Positions 11,902 to 24,303 of a DNA stretch of 64,000 nt are shown here, one piece after another. Below the pieces are notes generated by a model. That model had not been told where the DNA came from and searched no databases. It saw nothing but the letters and a program-made list of their open reading frames with translations. How positions within the stretch are numbered: position 1 is the stretch's first letter; every line of letters starts with the position of its first letter. Source of the DNA: Erigeron canadensis (lineage: Eukaryota; Streptophyta; Magnoliopsida; Asterales; Asteraceae); NCBI RefSeq assembly GCF_010389155.1, contig NC_057769.1, positions 35,759,548 to 35,823,547 on the forward strand, read 5' to 3'. A program made the translations under genes and the position numbers.

Positions 11902-14422
11902 ATGGAAGAACATTTGAATCAAGAAAAACTGAGCATCGATACAGAAATACAAACAAAATTGCTTGATTACCATAATAATGATCATCATCATCATCATCAT
12001 AAGGGTGGTATACAAACCATGCCTTTCATCATAGGTACCTGAAATTTCCCAAGTTTTTATGACTTGTGTGGTGTTTTGGAGCCAATATGGATTTTTTTTT
12101 TTTTTTTGTTTCGTGACAGTGAATGAAGCATTTGAGAGAATGGCAAGTTATGGACTGATGCCCAACATGATATTTTATCTTATGGAAGTTTATCATATGG
12201 AAGTTGTAACTGGAACAACTATACTTTCGATCTGGTCAGCACTTTCAAATGGTCTTTCCATCATTGGTGCTTTTGTCTCAGATTCTTATTTGGGTCGGTT
12301 TTGGGTCATTGCAATCGGGTCTGTCTCCACCCTTCTTGTAAGCCATAACAATCCTATTTTGCTTTCTAATCCTTAATTTACAAAATGGTTCTATGGTGTG
12401 TTTGTGCATTCTGAAAGTGATTATTTACTTATAACATTTTTATGTGGCATATATTCAGTTTCTAGTGCTTATGAATAGTAAAACTCATGATTTCATATAG
12501 GGCCAAATAATGAGTTTAAAAGTAGCTGCAGGAACACCGATAGTTGTTACTCTTGGTCTAAGAATGTTTGACTACTAGACAAAAATACCCAGCTTAAGAA
12601 TAATAAATCATTATCTTATACTTTTACTGAAAACTTTCCGACAAATTATTTATGTAATTCATATTTACCAGACACTGATCATTCGTGACTAGATGACACA
12701 ATAATAAGATGATTACTTTCAAATGCATTTTTAAGCACACTTAATATGTTTTTGTTGAACAACTGCTTGGATAATCCTTCTATTGTTACAGGGGATGACT
12801 TTTTTATGGTTAACTTCCATGGTTCCACAATTAACACCCTCATCTTGCTATGAAATTGACTCAAATTGCAGCCGACCATCACTAGCCCAACTCGCTTTTC
12901 TTTTCTTATCTTTTGGTCTGATCTCGGTAGGATCTGGTTGCATCAGACCGTGTTCAATGGCTTTTGGTGCAGACCAATTCACACACCATACAGCCCTTAA
13001 CAACCAGAGACTCATTGATAGCTACTTTAATTGGTACTATGCATCTGTATCACTTTCAACAATCGTCGCTTTTACTGTTTTGGTCTACATACAAGATCAA
13101 CTTGGTTGGCAGGTTGGATATGGAATTCCTGTTTTGGTCATGGTCTGTTCTGTACTTATGTTCTTACTTGGGTCATCTCTTTATGTCAAAGTAAAAGTCA
13201 GCGAGAGCCCGTTTTCAGGGTTCATTCAAGTTTTAATCATTGCTTTCAAGAAACGTAAGGCCATTCTTCTTCATGATGACTGCTATAATCATAGTAATGA
13301 AATGGATCGAGCTGAGCTGACAGACAATTTAAGGTTTAAATCTTGCTACACTATTATGAATTTTCTCCGCATAAATGATAAATTCGACCAAATTACTTAT
13401 TAGACCATCGTTAATGGGAGGTATAGGTTTGGATTTCATTCTTGTTCTCATTCTCTTACTTTATTAAACCCATGCCCATAGTAAAACACTGAAACCGGAC
13501 TACAAACTAAACGAATCCTAATTTTTATTGTTGTCATCTAACACAATTTATTTTTCTGTTCAGGTTTCTCAACAAAGCATGTGTTAATGATATGAATGTG
13601 GATTCTTCGAACTTGAGCCCATGGAGTGTCTCCACAGTTGAAAAGGTTGAATCACTCAAATCGCTAATTAGGATATTACCTGTGTGGTCTTCGTGCATTT
13701 TACTATCCACGACAATTTCACAGGGCTTCCCGACACTCCAAGTGAAGACAATGAACCGTCATATCATCTCAGGGTTTGAGATTCCAGCTGCATCGTTTAG
13801 CTTGTTCATTGTTTTGACACTCGCTATATGGATAGCCTTTTACGATCGAATCTTGGTCCCACTTCTAGATAAATATACAAGTGAACCACGTGGTTTCCAC
13901 CCAAAAACCCGCATGGGAATTGGGCTGTTAATCACAATCGTGGCAATGATGGTATCTGCAATCGTGGAAACAATAAGGCGCCACATAGCAAGGTCTGTCT
14001 ACAATCCAAATTCAATAGTTGACATGTCAGCAATGTGGTTGGTACCACAATTTGCGTTATATGGTTTAGCCGAGGCATTTAATGCAATTGGGCAAATAGA
14101 ATTTTATTATTCTGAGCTCCCCACAAGTATGTCGAGTATTGCCATGGCCGTGTTTATCATGGGCAATGCAATTTCGGGGCTCGTTAGTAGCCTTTTAATA
14201 AACGTGGTGAACTCAGTCACAAGTCAAGGAGGTCAAGTAAGTTGGCTATCTAGTGATATCAATGAGGGTCACATTGATTACTACTACTGGCTACTTGGTT
14301 TTTTGAATCTGCTTAACTTTTTCTACTTCCTTATGTGTTGTCGGGTTCATCGGAATTTATCTTCATCTCAAAGTAAGGTAGTCAGTGAGCTCGGAGAAGA
14401 AGAATCTGATTGTAGGCATTGA
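11902..14422 (+). CDS. NRT1/PTR family (NPF) proton-coupled transporter, NPF1-like
   Basis: Exons 11902-12034, 12120-12337, 12792-13333 and 13564-14422 join in frame to 583 aa, the usual NPF length. NPF proteins are 12-helix major facilitator carriers that import nitrate, peptides, hormones or glucosinolates with protons. Visible signatures are GGIQTMPFII before helix 1, the proton-coupling ExxER motif (E47-A-F-E50-R51), GAFVSDSYLGRF between helices 2 and 3, and WLVPQFALYGLAEAFNAIGQIEFYY in the C-terminal half (cited here in part: WLVPQFALYGLAEAF). The subfamily call rests on the NEAFERMASYGLMPNMIFYL-like first helix, typical of NPF1 members. Codons for six histidines lie just before helix 1 (CAT repeat). 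Introns are phase 1, 0 and 2. The substrate cannot be read from sequence. A broken tandem copy follows at 15439. Confidence 0.88.
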
Positions 14423-14480
14423 AGATGAACTATATTACATAGATATTATGATGCACATGGTTATATCATATGTATTTACT
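14245..14480 (+). repeat. Left arm of an inverted duplication of the NPF 3' end
   Basis: The last part of NPF exon 4 and the sequence just after the stop recur in inverted orientation at about 14830-15055. Shared blocks include the codons for DYYYWLLGFLNLLNFFY and, after the stop, ATTACATAGATATTATGAT and GGTTATATCAT. Confidence 0.8.
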
Positions 14481-14495
14481 GAGGGTAACACCTTT

Positions 14496-14626
14496 GGGAG
14501 GTGATCCCTACACAACACAAATTTAACATACACAACAATATGTGCATCAGACAGTTGTACTGTACAACTATTTAATGCACATATTGTTGTGTATGGTAAA
14601 TTTGTGTTGTGTAGGGATCATTTCCC
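14496..14626. mobile_element. 131-bp MITE with perfect 9-bp target duplication
   Basis: Almost entirely palindromic: about 52-bp inverted arms starting GGGAGGTGATCCCTACACAA and GGGAAATGATCCCTACACAA around a loop of about 27 bp. The direct repeat AACACCTTT flanks it at 14487-14495 and 14627-14635. The 9-bp duplication points to the Mutator superfamily. It sits 75 bp after the NPF stop codon. Confidence 0.85.
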
Positions 14627-14829
14627 AACACCTTTACGCATGTATTTATATAATCTTTTATGTGATAGTTTATACTTTAAATGCATTCTAATATATGTAA
14701 GAAAGTAAGTGTAAACAGAAACAGAAAGCAAGTTTGTTGTTTCTTGCTGGATAACAGAAGTGAAAAGGCATGGCAGATGGCACCAAAGTTGACTATAAGC
14801 TTGACACATAAGATTATAGTCTGTGTGGT

Positions 14830-15055
14830 TAAATACAGATGATATAACCATGTATATTCGTGTATCATAATATCTATGTAATAATGTACATCTTCGATGC
14901 CTACAATTAGATCTTTCTGCTTAGAGCTCATGAGACACCTTACAGGTTGCGTTGAACCCGGCAACATAATAATTAGGCAGTAGAAAAAGTTAAGCAGATT
15001 CAAGAAACCAAGTAGCCAGTAGTAGTAATCAGTGACCCTCATTGATATCACTTTG
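14830..15055 (-). pseudogene. Inverted NPF exon-4 fragment
   Basis: Read on the minus strand this encodes VTDYYYWLLGFLNLLNFFY and then diverges, matching the C-terminal helix of the neighbouring NPF genes, followed by their 3' flanking sequence. It has no upstream exons and cannot make a transporter. It is a remnant of an inverted duplication between the two NPF copies. Confidence 0.8.
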
Positions 15056-15438
15056 ATCCCTATTTGATCGTTGGCTCATCTTCTTGACTCCATTAATGTT
15101 CACAAGTGTTAGTACACAAAACCTTTGATGTAGTCATGTATATTTGCTAAGCCAAGGGTCATTCAAATTTATCAAAAGTGTACTTTAGATATATATAATA
15201 ATAACACAATTATATAATTAACAATCTTATTATAAATAAATCTAATGGAGCATTCGATATTGCTATAGAATTTGTAGTCACTTTAAGATTGATAGAATTC
15301 GGTACCACATTCGATTAGCTCTAGAAACATAATTTATCTATATATATCTTACATAGTGTCACCCTCCATTAAACTTAATAACTTAGACCAGCTTGTTACT
15401 AAAACTCGATTAAACATGGTAAAAAAAATCAACTAACC

Positions 15439-17938
15439 ATGGAAGAATACTTGGATCAAGGAAAACCGAGCATCGATACAGAATTACAAACAAAATTACT
15501 TGATAACAGTAATCATCAACATCATCATCATCATCATCATAAGGGTGGTATGAGAACCATGCCTTTCATCATAGGTACCTTAAACTTCCCAAATTTTTAT
15601 GATTTGTTTAGTGGTTTGGATTCAATGTTGATTTTTCCTGTTTCCTGATAGTGAGTGAAACATTTGAGAGAATGGCATACTATGGACTGATGCCCAACAT
15701 GATATTTTATCTTCTGGAAGCTTATCATATGGAAGTTGTAACTGGAACAAGTCTACTTTCAATCTGGTCAGGACTTTCGAATGGTCTTTCCGTTATTGGT
15801 GCTTTTGTCGCAGATTCTTATTTCGGTCGGTTTTGGGTCATTGTAATCGGGTCTATCTCCAGCCTTCTTGTAAGCCTTCCATACCATGTTGCTCTCTAAT
15901 CCTAATTAACTAATTGTTTCTTTGGTGTGCAAGCGTTCTGAAAGTGATTGGTCAATTATTACGTTTTTATGTGGCATATAATCAGTTTCCATTGCTTATG
16001 AATTGTAAAACTCATGATTTCATAGATGTTCAAATACCAAGTTTAAGAGTAGTGGCAAGAAAACCAATAATAGTTACTCTGGGTCCAAGAATGTTTGTCA
16101 ACTAGAAAAAAAAATACACAGCTTAAGAAAAATGAATTATTACCTTATATTACAGACAATTTTCTGTTTTAACTATTTTTAATTCATTTTTACCAGAAAC
16201 TGATCATCTGTGACTAAATGATTACTTTCAAACGCAATTTTAAGCACACTTAATTTGTTATAGTTGAACAACTGCTTGAATAATCCTTCAACTTTTACAG
16301 GGAATGACTTTTCTATGGTTAACTTCCATGGTCCCACAATTAACACCCTCATCTTGCTATGAACTTGACACAAGTTGTAGCCAACCATCACTAACTCAAT
16401 ACACATTTCTTTTTTTTTTTATCTTTCGGTCTGATCTCGATTGGATGTGGTTGCATCGGACCGTGTTCAATAGCCTTTGGTGCAGATCAATTCAAACACC
16501 ATCCAGCCCTTAACAGCCAGAGACTCATTGATCGTTACTTTAATTGGTACTATGCATCTGTATCAATTTCAACATTCATCGCTTTTACTGTTTTGGTCTA
16601 CATACAAGACCAACTTGGATGGCAGGTTGGATTTGGAATTCCTGTTTTGGTCATGGTCTGTTCTGCTCTTATGTTCTTACTTAGGTTGTCTCTTACTTGG
16701 ATGACGGTTAATGCTTTACTTATATTTTTCTTGAAGAGTTACTATGTTTTTCATTAAACAAACTTCTTGTCTAATTTGAAGGTGATGGGGTTGGGCCGTT
16801 GGGGTATAAGAGAAGATGGTGGTAGTAAGAAGGTGGTGCTATTGTGGGAATACTTTTGGTAGGTGGTGGGATGACGGGTTAAGGATGGTCTCAGGGGTCA
16901 AAAGTAGGTATGAAATCCAAATATTGAGTTTCCCAAATCCATCATAAGCTATAAGTTTGGATTTCATTGTTATTATCATTTTCCACCTTTTCAAACCCTT
17001 TCCCATAGTGAACATTGAAACGTGACTACAAACTAAACACACCATTATGTCATCTAACATGATTTATTTCGCTGTTCAGGTTTCTCAACAAAGCATGTGT
17101 TGTTAATGATACAAATGTGGATTCTTTGAACTTGGACCCATGGAGTGTGTCCACAGTAAAAAAGGTTGAATCACTCAAATCTCTAATTAGGATAATACCC
17201 GTGTGGTCTTCATGTATTTTACTATCTACGACAATTTCACAGAGCTTCCCAACACTGCAAGCAAAGACAATGAACCGTCATATCATTTCAGGGTTTGAGA
17301 TCCCAGCTGCATCGTTTAGCTTATTCATTGTTTTGACAGTTGCTATATGGATAGCCTTTTACGATCGTATCTTGGTCCCAATTCTAGAACAGTATCAAAA
17401 CGAACTAGGTGGCCTCCACCCCAAAACCCGAATGGGAATCGGGCTGTTGATCACAATCTTGGCAATGATAGTTTCTGCAATCGTGGAAACAATAAGGCGC
17501 CACGTGGCAAGGTCTGTCTACAACCCAAATTCAACCGTTGACATGTCAGCAATGTGGTTGGTACCACAATATGCATTATATGGTTTAGCCGAGGCGTTTA
17601 ATGCAATTGGGCAGATAGAATTTTATTATTCTGAGCTCCCCAAAAGTATGTCGAGTATTGCCATGGCTGTGTTTATCGTGGGAAATGCGATTTCGGGGCT
17701 TGTTGGTAGCCTTTTAATAAACGTGGTGAACTCAGTCACGAGTCAAGGAGGTCAAGTAAGTTGGCTATCCAGCGATATTAATGAGGGTCACATTGATTAC
17801 TATTACTGGTTACTTGGTTTCTTGAATCTGCTGAACTTTTTCTACTTCCTTCTATGTTGTTGTGCTCATCAGAGATTTTCCTCATCTCAGAGTAAGGTAT
17901 CCCATAAACCTGGAGACGAAAGGGATTGTAGGCATTGA
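15439..17938 (+). pseudogene. Second NPF transporter copy, disrupted
   Basis: Exons corresponding to the intact copy are recognisable at 15439-15574, 15652-15869, 16301-about 16695 and 17080-17938, and exons 1, 2 and 4 are open and conserved (ExxER is present as ETFER). Exon 3 carries two lesions. A T-tract at 16409-16420 has 11 T, which puts the frame one base out and leads to a premature stop. Its last 150 bp or so, encoding the central loop, is replaced by unrelated sequence (about 16700-16930), so the usual splice donor is absent. About 320 bp of upstream sequence also matches the first copy, so the promoter was duplicated too. The N-terminus has seven consecutive histidines. A shortened transcript skipping exon 3 is possible but could not encode a full 12-helix carrier. 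Confidence 0.8.
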
Positions 17939-18358
17939 AGAAGAACTATATTACATGCATGATATATGAATTTACATGTTTATATCTTATCTGTATCCTG
18001 TATGGTTGGAATGTTAACTTTACCATTTTACCTTTGATACAACTTTTCAAAAAACTGATTTTGGAATGTTAACTTTACCATTTTATCTTTGATACAGCTT
18101 TTGGAAAAACTGATTTCTAGAAGTGTGTAATAATTATGTTTTGTGTGTTTCCAAAGTGGGCACTTAATTTCAGGACGGATGGATGGAGAGTAAAGTATCC
18201 AAGACTCGTCTATAATCGGTTAATTTCAAGCCAGAAACTGATAAAACCTAGCTATTCAAATTAAATTGGGGCTTATTTAAATCCTTAAAATACTACCTAC
18301 ACCATGTTCAAATGGTGTAGCTTATTACAAATTACATGATGATACAAATTTAAAGTTG
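17939..18358. other. Convergent intergenic region with a 58-bp tandem repeat
   Basis: Lies between the NPF pseudogene (+) and the 3' end of the storage-protein gene (-). TTGGAATGTTAACTTTACCA and the following ACCTTTGATACA block occur twice (about 18005-18061 and 18062-18119). Confidence 0.7.
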
Positions 18359-20772
18359 CTAAACGCTCAGGATGGAGGAAATCTTTTTAGGAGATGGGAT
18401 CAACTTGATAAACTCCACAGCAACTTTGACGGAATTATTAGCAGCAAGGTCAATGAACGTATCAGCCTCGTTAGAGTGTTCACCGCCCCCAGCAAGATCA
18501 GAAAGTGCCCTGATTACAATGAATGGTACTCTTTGTTGGTAAGAGATGAGAGCCACCGCGGCACTTTCCATCTCCACGGGGCTGATGTTGAATTTGTTGT
18601 AAATGAAATTTCGGTAGGCGGTGTTGTCCAGGTAAATACTCGCACTCGTTCCTCGTTCAACGGTCGTGACCTTTGGCGGTATAGATAAACATGTTGTTGC
18701 ATTGAGGCACCCTTGTAGTTCCAATGACTATTTGGTTCATCCATGTTGGTACACTAGTGTTAATTAAGTTGATGCTTCACTTTATAAATATGGTTAAAAC
18801 TTAAAAGACTAAAGTATTATATGCTAAATTTTGTGAACTTTTTGTAAGTGGTCACTTTTTGGGTTCTTTCTTAACTAATTATGGGTAAATACAAATGTTC
18901 AAATTAATCAAAAAGGTATACCTCTAGAGTTTTGGCTAGATTGAAATAAGTAGGATCAATGGGAACCCAAAAGGCATGTTGTCTCTCTTCCGGTACTCCA
19001 TCGACCGGGAAAATTTCCTCCGGTTGATACCAAATGTTGTTCAAAAGATTTTCACCATTAGAGATGGTAGAATAATCAGCAAAGTTTAGGTAACCAATTT
19101 CTCTAGTATAATCACCATTCGCTTCAAGCGGCAATTCATCATCCGGACCATTTCCAAATCTCTGGACCATCAAATAATCATTGATTGTTAAAAATGCTAC
19201 ATAAATAAATTGGTACATATATATAGATTAAATAAACTAGAGATAAAAATGTATGTATACCTGCCAACTCCAAAGGGCAGAGTGAGCCCAAGAATGAGGA
19301 ATGGCAACATCTCCAATATTAAGTGAAGGGTTTGCATTACCAGCTATTCCATAATGTACTACACCAATTATGTCAAATAAGCTCAACAATAGTTGGGTTG
19401 TAACTCCTGAATTAAGCTGTCATATATAAAAATTGAATCAGATTTAACTATTGTTTATGTAGAAAAAATAATATTAAGATCAATGGATGTTTTTCCAAGT
19501 TATAATAAGTACGTATTTCTTAGAAGCATAAACTGAAATCAATTACTCGTACTACTTTATATGTCATACCATGCCTAAACCAGTCATGACCAAAATTACT
19601 TGTTTGTTCCCAATTGAACCAAATCGAAATCTCCTTCCTGATTATAAACAATAAACTACCTTGTTATTCGAGTTAAGAAAGAAATTATTTATATGATTAG
19701 TGTACATAAGAACAAAATTAGCGTTTATGAAATGATTCTTAATATATGGTACATGTACGATTTATCATGTTAGCGTTTGTGTTTTCAGAAGAAAAAACGA
19801 TAAAGGAGGATGTCATGTCCTTGGAACCACATTGAATCCCCATCATGACATCCTTGTGGGATGCGGTGAAATATCGTCACTTAATATCCACATGATTTGG
19901 ACATCCTTAAGAATTGAATCCACGTCTCTTTATTTCATATATGTTGATCCAAACTGCATTTGTAGCGGGTATCACAACATCTATTGATGGATTAGTCTTC
20001 ATGTGTTTTCGGAGAAGAAGTGGTTCTTGATAAAATTTTTGAATGAAAACGACATTATCTATGTTTATACACAGCTTTAATTCCAGAGGAAACCTGGTTT
20101 TATTTTCAGGAAACCCCTACCTCCCGTTCGGAAGGCATTTAGCTCATACCCACATTTAAACCCATGTACCAATCAATCAATTCATGGGTTGTTGGTTGCA
20201 CACGGGTTCATCAAAATGATACCGTAATTCATTTCATATGTGTATCATGTTGGTCTCGAGTAGCTCGGCTTGTTCTGGTCCAATTTGGGACTAGCTGGCG
20301 TGGTAGATCATGGTTTGGCTCGAAGTGGGTAGAGTCATCCATGCATCGTATGGTTTCTTTCTTTTCTCTTACTGTTTGGGTGTTGTACGTGGTTATAATA
20401 TAACTTTATGTGAGTATTGTAGATTATTATGAAATTTAGTTTTCACAGTACGTAATGATTATGATTACCAATATAATTATATATGGTTGCTAATTAAGAA
20501 ATTGTGATATATCAAACTTTTCTTTATATAGTTGTACTTTGTTTGGGTCGCAATCAGGGGAGGCCTAGAGGATGTGTAAATTAAAACCGGTTCTCGGCCA
20601 GGGCATAAGTTTAAAGGGGACATAAATTTTCGATATTTTTTTTATATATATTATATATTTAATGTATAATATGCTAAAACGATGTGTTATAAGTACATAA
20701 GTAACTACTAACATGGTTATCATTTATAATTTTTTGTTATAATACTAGTTATCATTTATAAAAATTAAAGTT

Positions 20773-20807
<35 letters not shown>

Positions 20808-23801
20808 AATTCGTTAGAAGTTAGGAGCATTTTTTTCTTGGCTCGGCAGGGGTGTTTATATTCTCAGGGCTGCCACTGATCGCCATTATTACAATCATAC
20901 AATGTGATACACATTATACATATTTACTGACGGACGCACACTTTCTTATTCACTAGTTTCTTATCTATAATTTTGGCCATTTCATATAAGGGTAACAGAG
21001 TTTACTTCATATCAAAACAGATGCACCATTCACACATAGTATGTGCACATATATACTCATGAACATATGTATGGTATCGATTATACAATCTCTATATTAG
21101 GGAGGACTGGAGGAGGAAATGGTCCAAGATGGACTCTCATCTTGCATTGGTACCATTTTTAATATCACTCCTCCATTTGCAAGATGAATGATAAAAGATT
21201 ATTAGGGAGAGAATAATGGTCCAAGATGGACTATTCATGCATGCAGTTACCATTTTTAATATCACCCCTCCATTTACCAGATGAAAGATAAGATTAAAAA
21301 TGTGATCGTTTTTCATCCAACATTTTAAATACCGGTATATACAGGTCGGTATTATCGGTATCGGAGGGTCCTCCAGTATTTTAAGCCCGGTAATTTTACT
21401 ATTCAATACTGGCCGGTATTTCCAGTATTCCCGGCATTTTCCGGTATTACCCTTCCGGTATTTCTGATATTTTCAAGGTTTTTTGTTTTTAAATTTTTTA
21501 TATAATTGTTTATATTATACTTTAATTTTATTTTTTTTATTATTTGTTAACTTTAAAACGTATATTTTGTTATGAAATGTTTATTTGGTATTACTTTTGA
21601 GTAAATTATAACTGTATATATTTTGACTATTGTCATTAAATGGTAACAAATTTTGTATGATTTTTATATAAAAAATTAAAACAGTTGTACAGTCCGGTAT
21701 TTTCGATAATATCGATAATACCGGTAATACCGGAAATTTCTTTCACACTGGTATAAGTAAAATATCGATGTTTAAAACATTGGTTTTATCAATTCATTTT
21801 GTACAATCCTGCACTATCTCTCTTTGTTTCCTTATTTTTTTGTTTCTTTAAATTAAAAATGAAAAAATGAGAGGTGAGAGATCGAGAGAGATGCCAAGCC
21901 TTTGTAAAATAATATGGGGAGAGATGAATGGCGTGGAAGAGAGAAAAAATTGAGATATGACTGATGAGATGAATATTCCACCCTAGTTATTATCAACATA
22001 TGAAATTATAAATTACCAATAAAATGTCATGGCATACAAGCAACTAGTAGTATCCTAGGACACCATAATGAACGTTAAAACTCTTTTTAAATTGGTGTGC
22101 TAAGTTTATAATGACGTGGCCTGAAAAATATCTATGTTTATTAAAAAAAAATTAATTAATTTAATGCGTGTTGCATTTATAAGATTTATTGGTACTAATT
22201 TTAAATAGAAAAGTGATAAATTCTTCTAACCAAATAACCTAATAATCCTCCTAAAACATTAAAGAGGTGACATATGGTATGTAATAATTCTCTTTTCTAA
22301 TCTTGCCTCTAATTTTTTCACATATTATCATCTCATAATTAAAAATTATTAATCTATTTGGTTAGGTATTCCCTTTTAAATATTCACCGAAGTCATCGTA
22401 CAAAATTTCCTCTTATGACAAGTCATAAATCTACTTTCATCACTTCCATCAAATCAGTTACCATTTTTGATATTAAAAGCCATAACTAATTAGTGGCCCG
22501 ATATTAAAAGCCATAAGTCCATAACTAGGTGGGCCCAATTAAGTACATTGGCCCAATTAAAGCCTTACTCTGATAGTCTGATGACTTAATTGTAGTTCTT
22601 TTTTAATCAGTTATATGATTTAAAGTTTTCTTTAAGTAAATTTAAATTGGTATAAGTAAAAATATTGTACAACAACTTACAGTGTTGACATCTCACTATT
22701 TGTCAGTTTTTTCACCACTCACTGTCAAAAATCCTTTTACATCATCTCATTTACTCTTCATTCATACCACAGTCTATTTTTTTGTTCTCAACCCACCATT
22801 AGCCCACTACTCACACCACACTATACATATCAACAATAAAAGACATACGGAAAAAACACAAAATAGAGAGTGAATGTGATCGAGGTGACCACACGTGGAT
22901 GAAATGAGTGGTTCTACCATTCAAACCCACACCACAACTATGTTTTATTTCATTGGTGGCGGTGTTTTACTGAGTGGTGGCACCAACTACTCAGTTAGTA
23001 TTCATACGTTGTCAACATGATCTTAGGAAGATTTTTTGATAAGATAATCGCATAATAAGTTTATTAAATGAACAAGTTTAAAAATTGGTAATGGTTGTAT
23101 TATTAGAGATGTTTCTACAATCAAATGGTGGTAGCCTCAAACGTTAGTTGTAGTAACATATATTTTTGTAATAACACAAGAAGAAGATTTGTCATTTAAT
23201 GATAACTTTGAAAAGCGTCATTAAAAGTTATAACAGTATCATCATCAGTAATTAAAAATGTCGATAGCCCCCTATATACATATATAATCGAAGGGATAGA
23301 TTGTGTAAATTGATTCCATGTTTATATCTGATAGGTGTATCGGATTTAGCCAACATACATATAATCATGTGTGGAATGGGTACGTATATTAATTATCGGT
23401 TCTCATAATGCATGGATGTAAAAGAAAAATGAGTTTACTTGAGTTCATCATATATCTAGGTATATTGACAAATTAATAATTCGTTTCATATCTCTATCGA
23501 GAATAATAATATCATTAGCAAATTATATAATTAAGGTCATATAAACTTTAAACTATATATAATACGTACCTCCTGCATCAATGATGAGCTTACTGGACTT
23601 ATATTCAGGATAATTAAGAAGCGGGTTCATTTCAAAGAGGTTAGGAATCACAATGCCAATGTAAGGCCCTTTCTTGTTAGCCTTATCAATCATGTGTTTG
23701 GTTTTACCAAACAATGCACCATTGGCTAGCAAAGCTATGGCCAAAAGTAAAATAAGATGAATGAGCAAATTAGAATATCCAATAGTACTATTACTCTTCA
23801 T
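18359..23801 (-). CDS. Bark storage protein / nucleosidase-like (PNP_UDP superfamily), copy 1
   Basis: Minus-strand exons 23570-23801, 19570-19637, 19261-19416, 18922-19161 and 18359-18727 join in frame (phases 1, 0, 0, 0) to 354 aa. The N-terminus has a hydrophobic signal peptide (LLIHLILLLAIALLANG), so the protein is probably secreted or vacuolar. The body matches poplar-type bark and vegetative storage proteins of the phosphorylase/nucleosidase fold: IGIVIPNLFEMNPLL, NKQVILVMTGLGM, VVHYGIAGNANPSLNIGDV and EMESAAVA then IRALSDLAGG. Family nucleosidases use the ME(S/G)A glutamate and the SD aspartate (here E286 and D309), and both are present. Intron 1 is 3.9 kb and holds transposon debris. 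A TATAAATT motif lies about 110 bp upstream of the ATG (23908-23915, minus). A paralogue with the same structure is at 37756-42589. Storage function is family knowledge; activity is untested. Confidence 0.88.
20555..20878. mobile_element. Possible hAT-like remnant in intron 1
   Basis: Ends CAGGGGAGGCC and, reversed, CAGTGGCAGCCC, flanked by GTCGCAAT and ATCGCCAT (6 of 8 identical). Internally it has only AT-rich sequence and an (AT)n run near 20780-20805. It fits an old hAT-type insertion. Confidence 0.4.
21090..21300. repeat. About 100-bp imperfect direct duplication
   Basis: AATGGTCCAAGATGGACT, TACCATTTTTAATATCAC and CCTCCATTT(G/A)C(A/C)AGATGAA occur in the same order twice, around 21117-21190 and 21212-21290. 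It lies in intron 1 of the storage-protein gene. Confidence 0.65.
21318..21782. mobile_element. hAT-like element rich in CCGGTATT subterminal repeats
   Basis: Termini CAACATTTTAAATACCGG and (reversed) CAATGTTTTAAACATCG are similar, and both ends carry clustered CCGGTAT/ATACCGG motifs as expected of transposase-binding sites. The 8-bp target duplication is not convincing, so the exact limits are uncertain. No transposase is present. Confidence 0.5.
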
Positions 23802-24010
23802 CTTCTTTTATTTATTTATTATTTTTTTTATTATTATTTTTTTTAAGAGGAGAAAAGTAGAGCTTAATATATGAGGGGTGCAATCATAGCATTGTTGTAG
23901 CTTCTAATTTATAGACCTAAAAGAATGCAACGAGCTGATGAGGAAGTGATGATATACTTTTGAGAGAGGTCAAACTAATTGAAAAGTGTATCAAATAATA
24001 ATAAAATAAA

Positions 24011-24303
24011 GGGATTGGTATCTTGTAATGTAACAAGTTTTGAAAGCATGTCTATAGTGGGAAATAACTAAAGTTGTGTATATTATATGTAAACAACTCG
24101 AAATTATGTTTAATGTATGTAAATTAAAAACATACGTGGCAACCATATATAGATGCCAATTGTTAAATTTTGATTGTTTTGGTACATTTTCTTACATATA
24201 ATAAACATAACTTCGAGTTGTTTACATACAATACACACGATTTTTGTTATTTTATGCTATAAATATTCGTCCTAAATTTGTTACATTCCAAGATACTAAT
24301 CCT
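24011..24303. mobile_element. MITE, same family as the one at 62041
   Basis: Inverted ends (GGGATTGGTATCTTGTAATGT against GGATTAGTATCTTGGAATGT when reversed) enclose ATAATAAACATAACTTCGAG and GTTGTTTACATACAATACAC blocks also found, in order, at 62041-62332. It lies about 200 bp upstream of the storage-protein start. Confidence 0.65.

Noticed and set aside
11995..12003. His-tag-like codons suggesting vector contamination
   Set aside because: The run is CAT-only, is inside a native exon, and recurs in a diverged tandem copy; it is a coding microsatellite.
14677..15051. A separate 124-codon minus-strand gene
   Set aside because: Only its first part is protein-like and that part is an inverted NPF exon fragment.
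20164..20403. 79-codon frame with several tryptophans
   Set aside because: Lies in the 3.9-kb intron of the storage-protein gene on the opposite strand; no match or motif recognised.
22245..22380. Possible MITE with TAACCAAATA / TATTTGGTTA ends
   Set aside because: The inverted match is limited to about 12 bp and no target duplication is visible.
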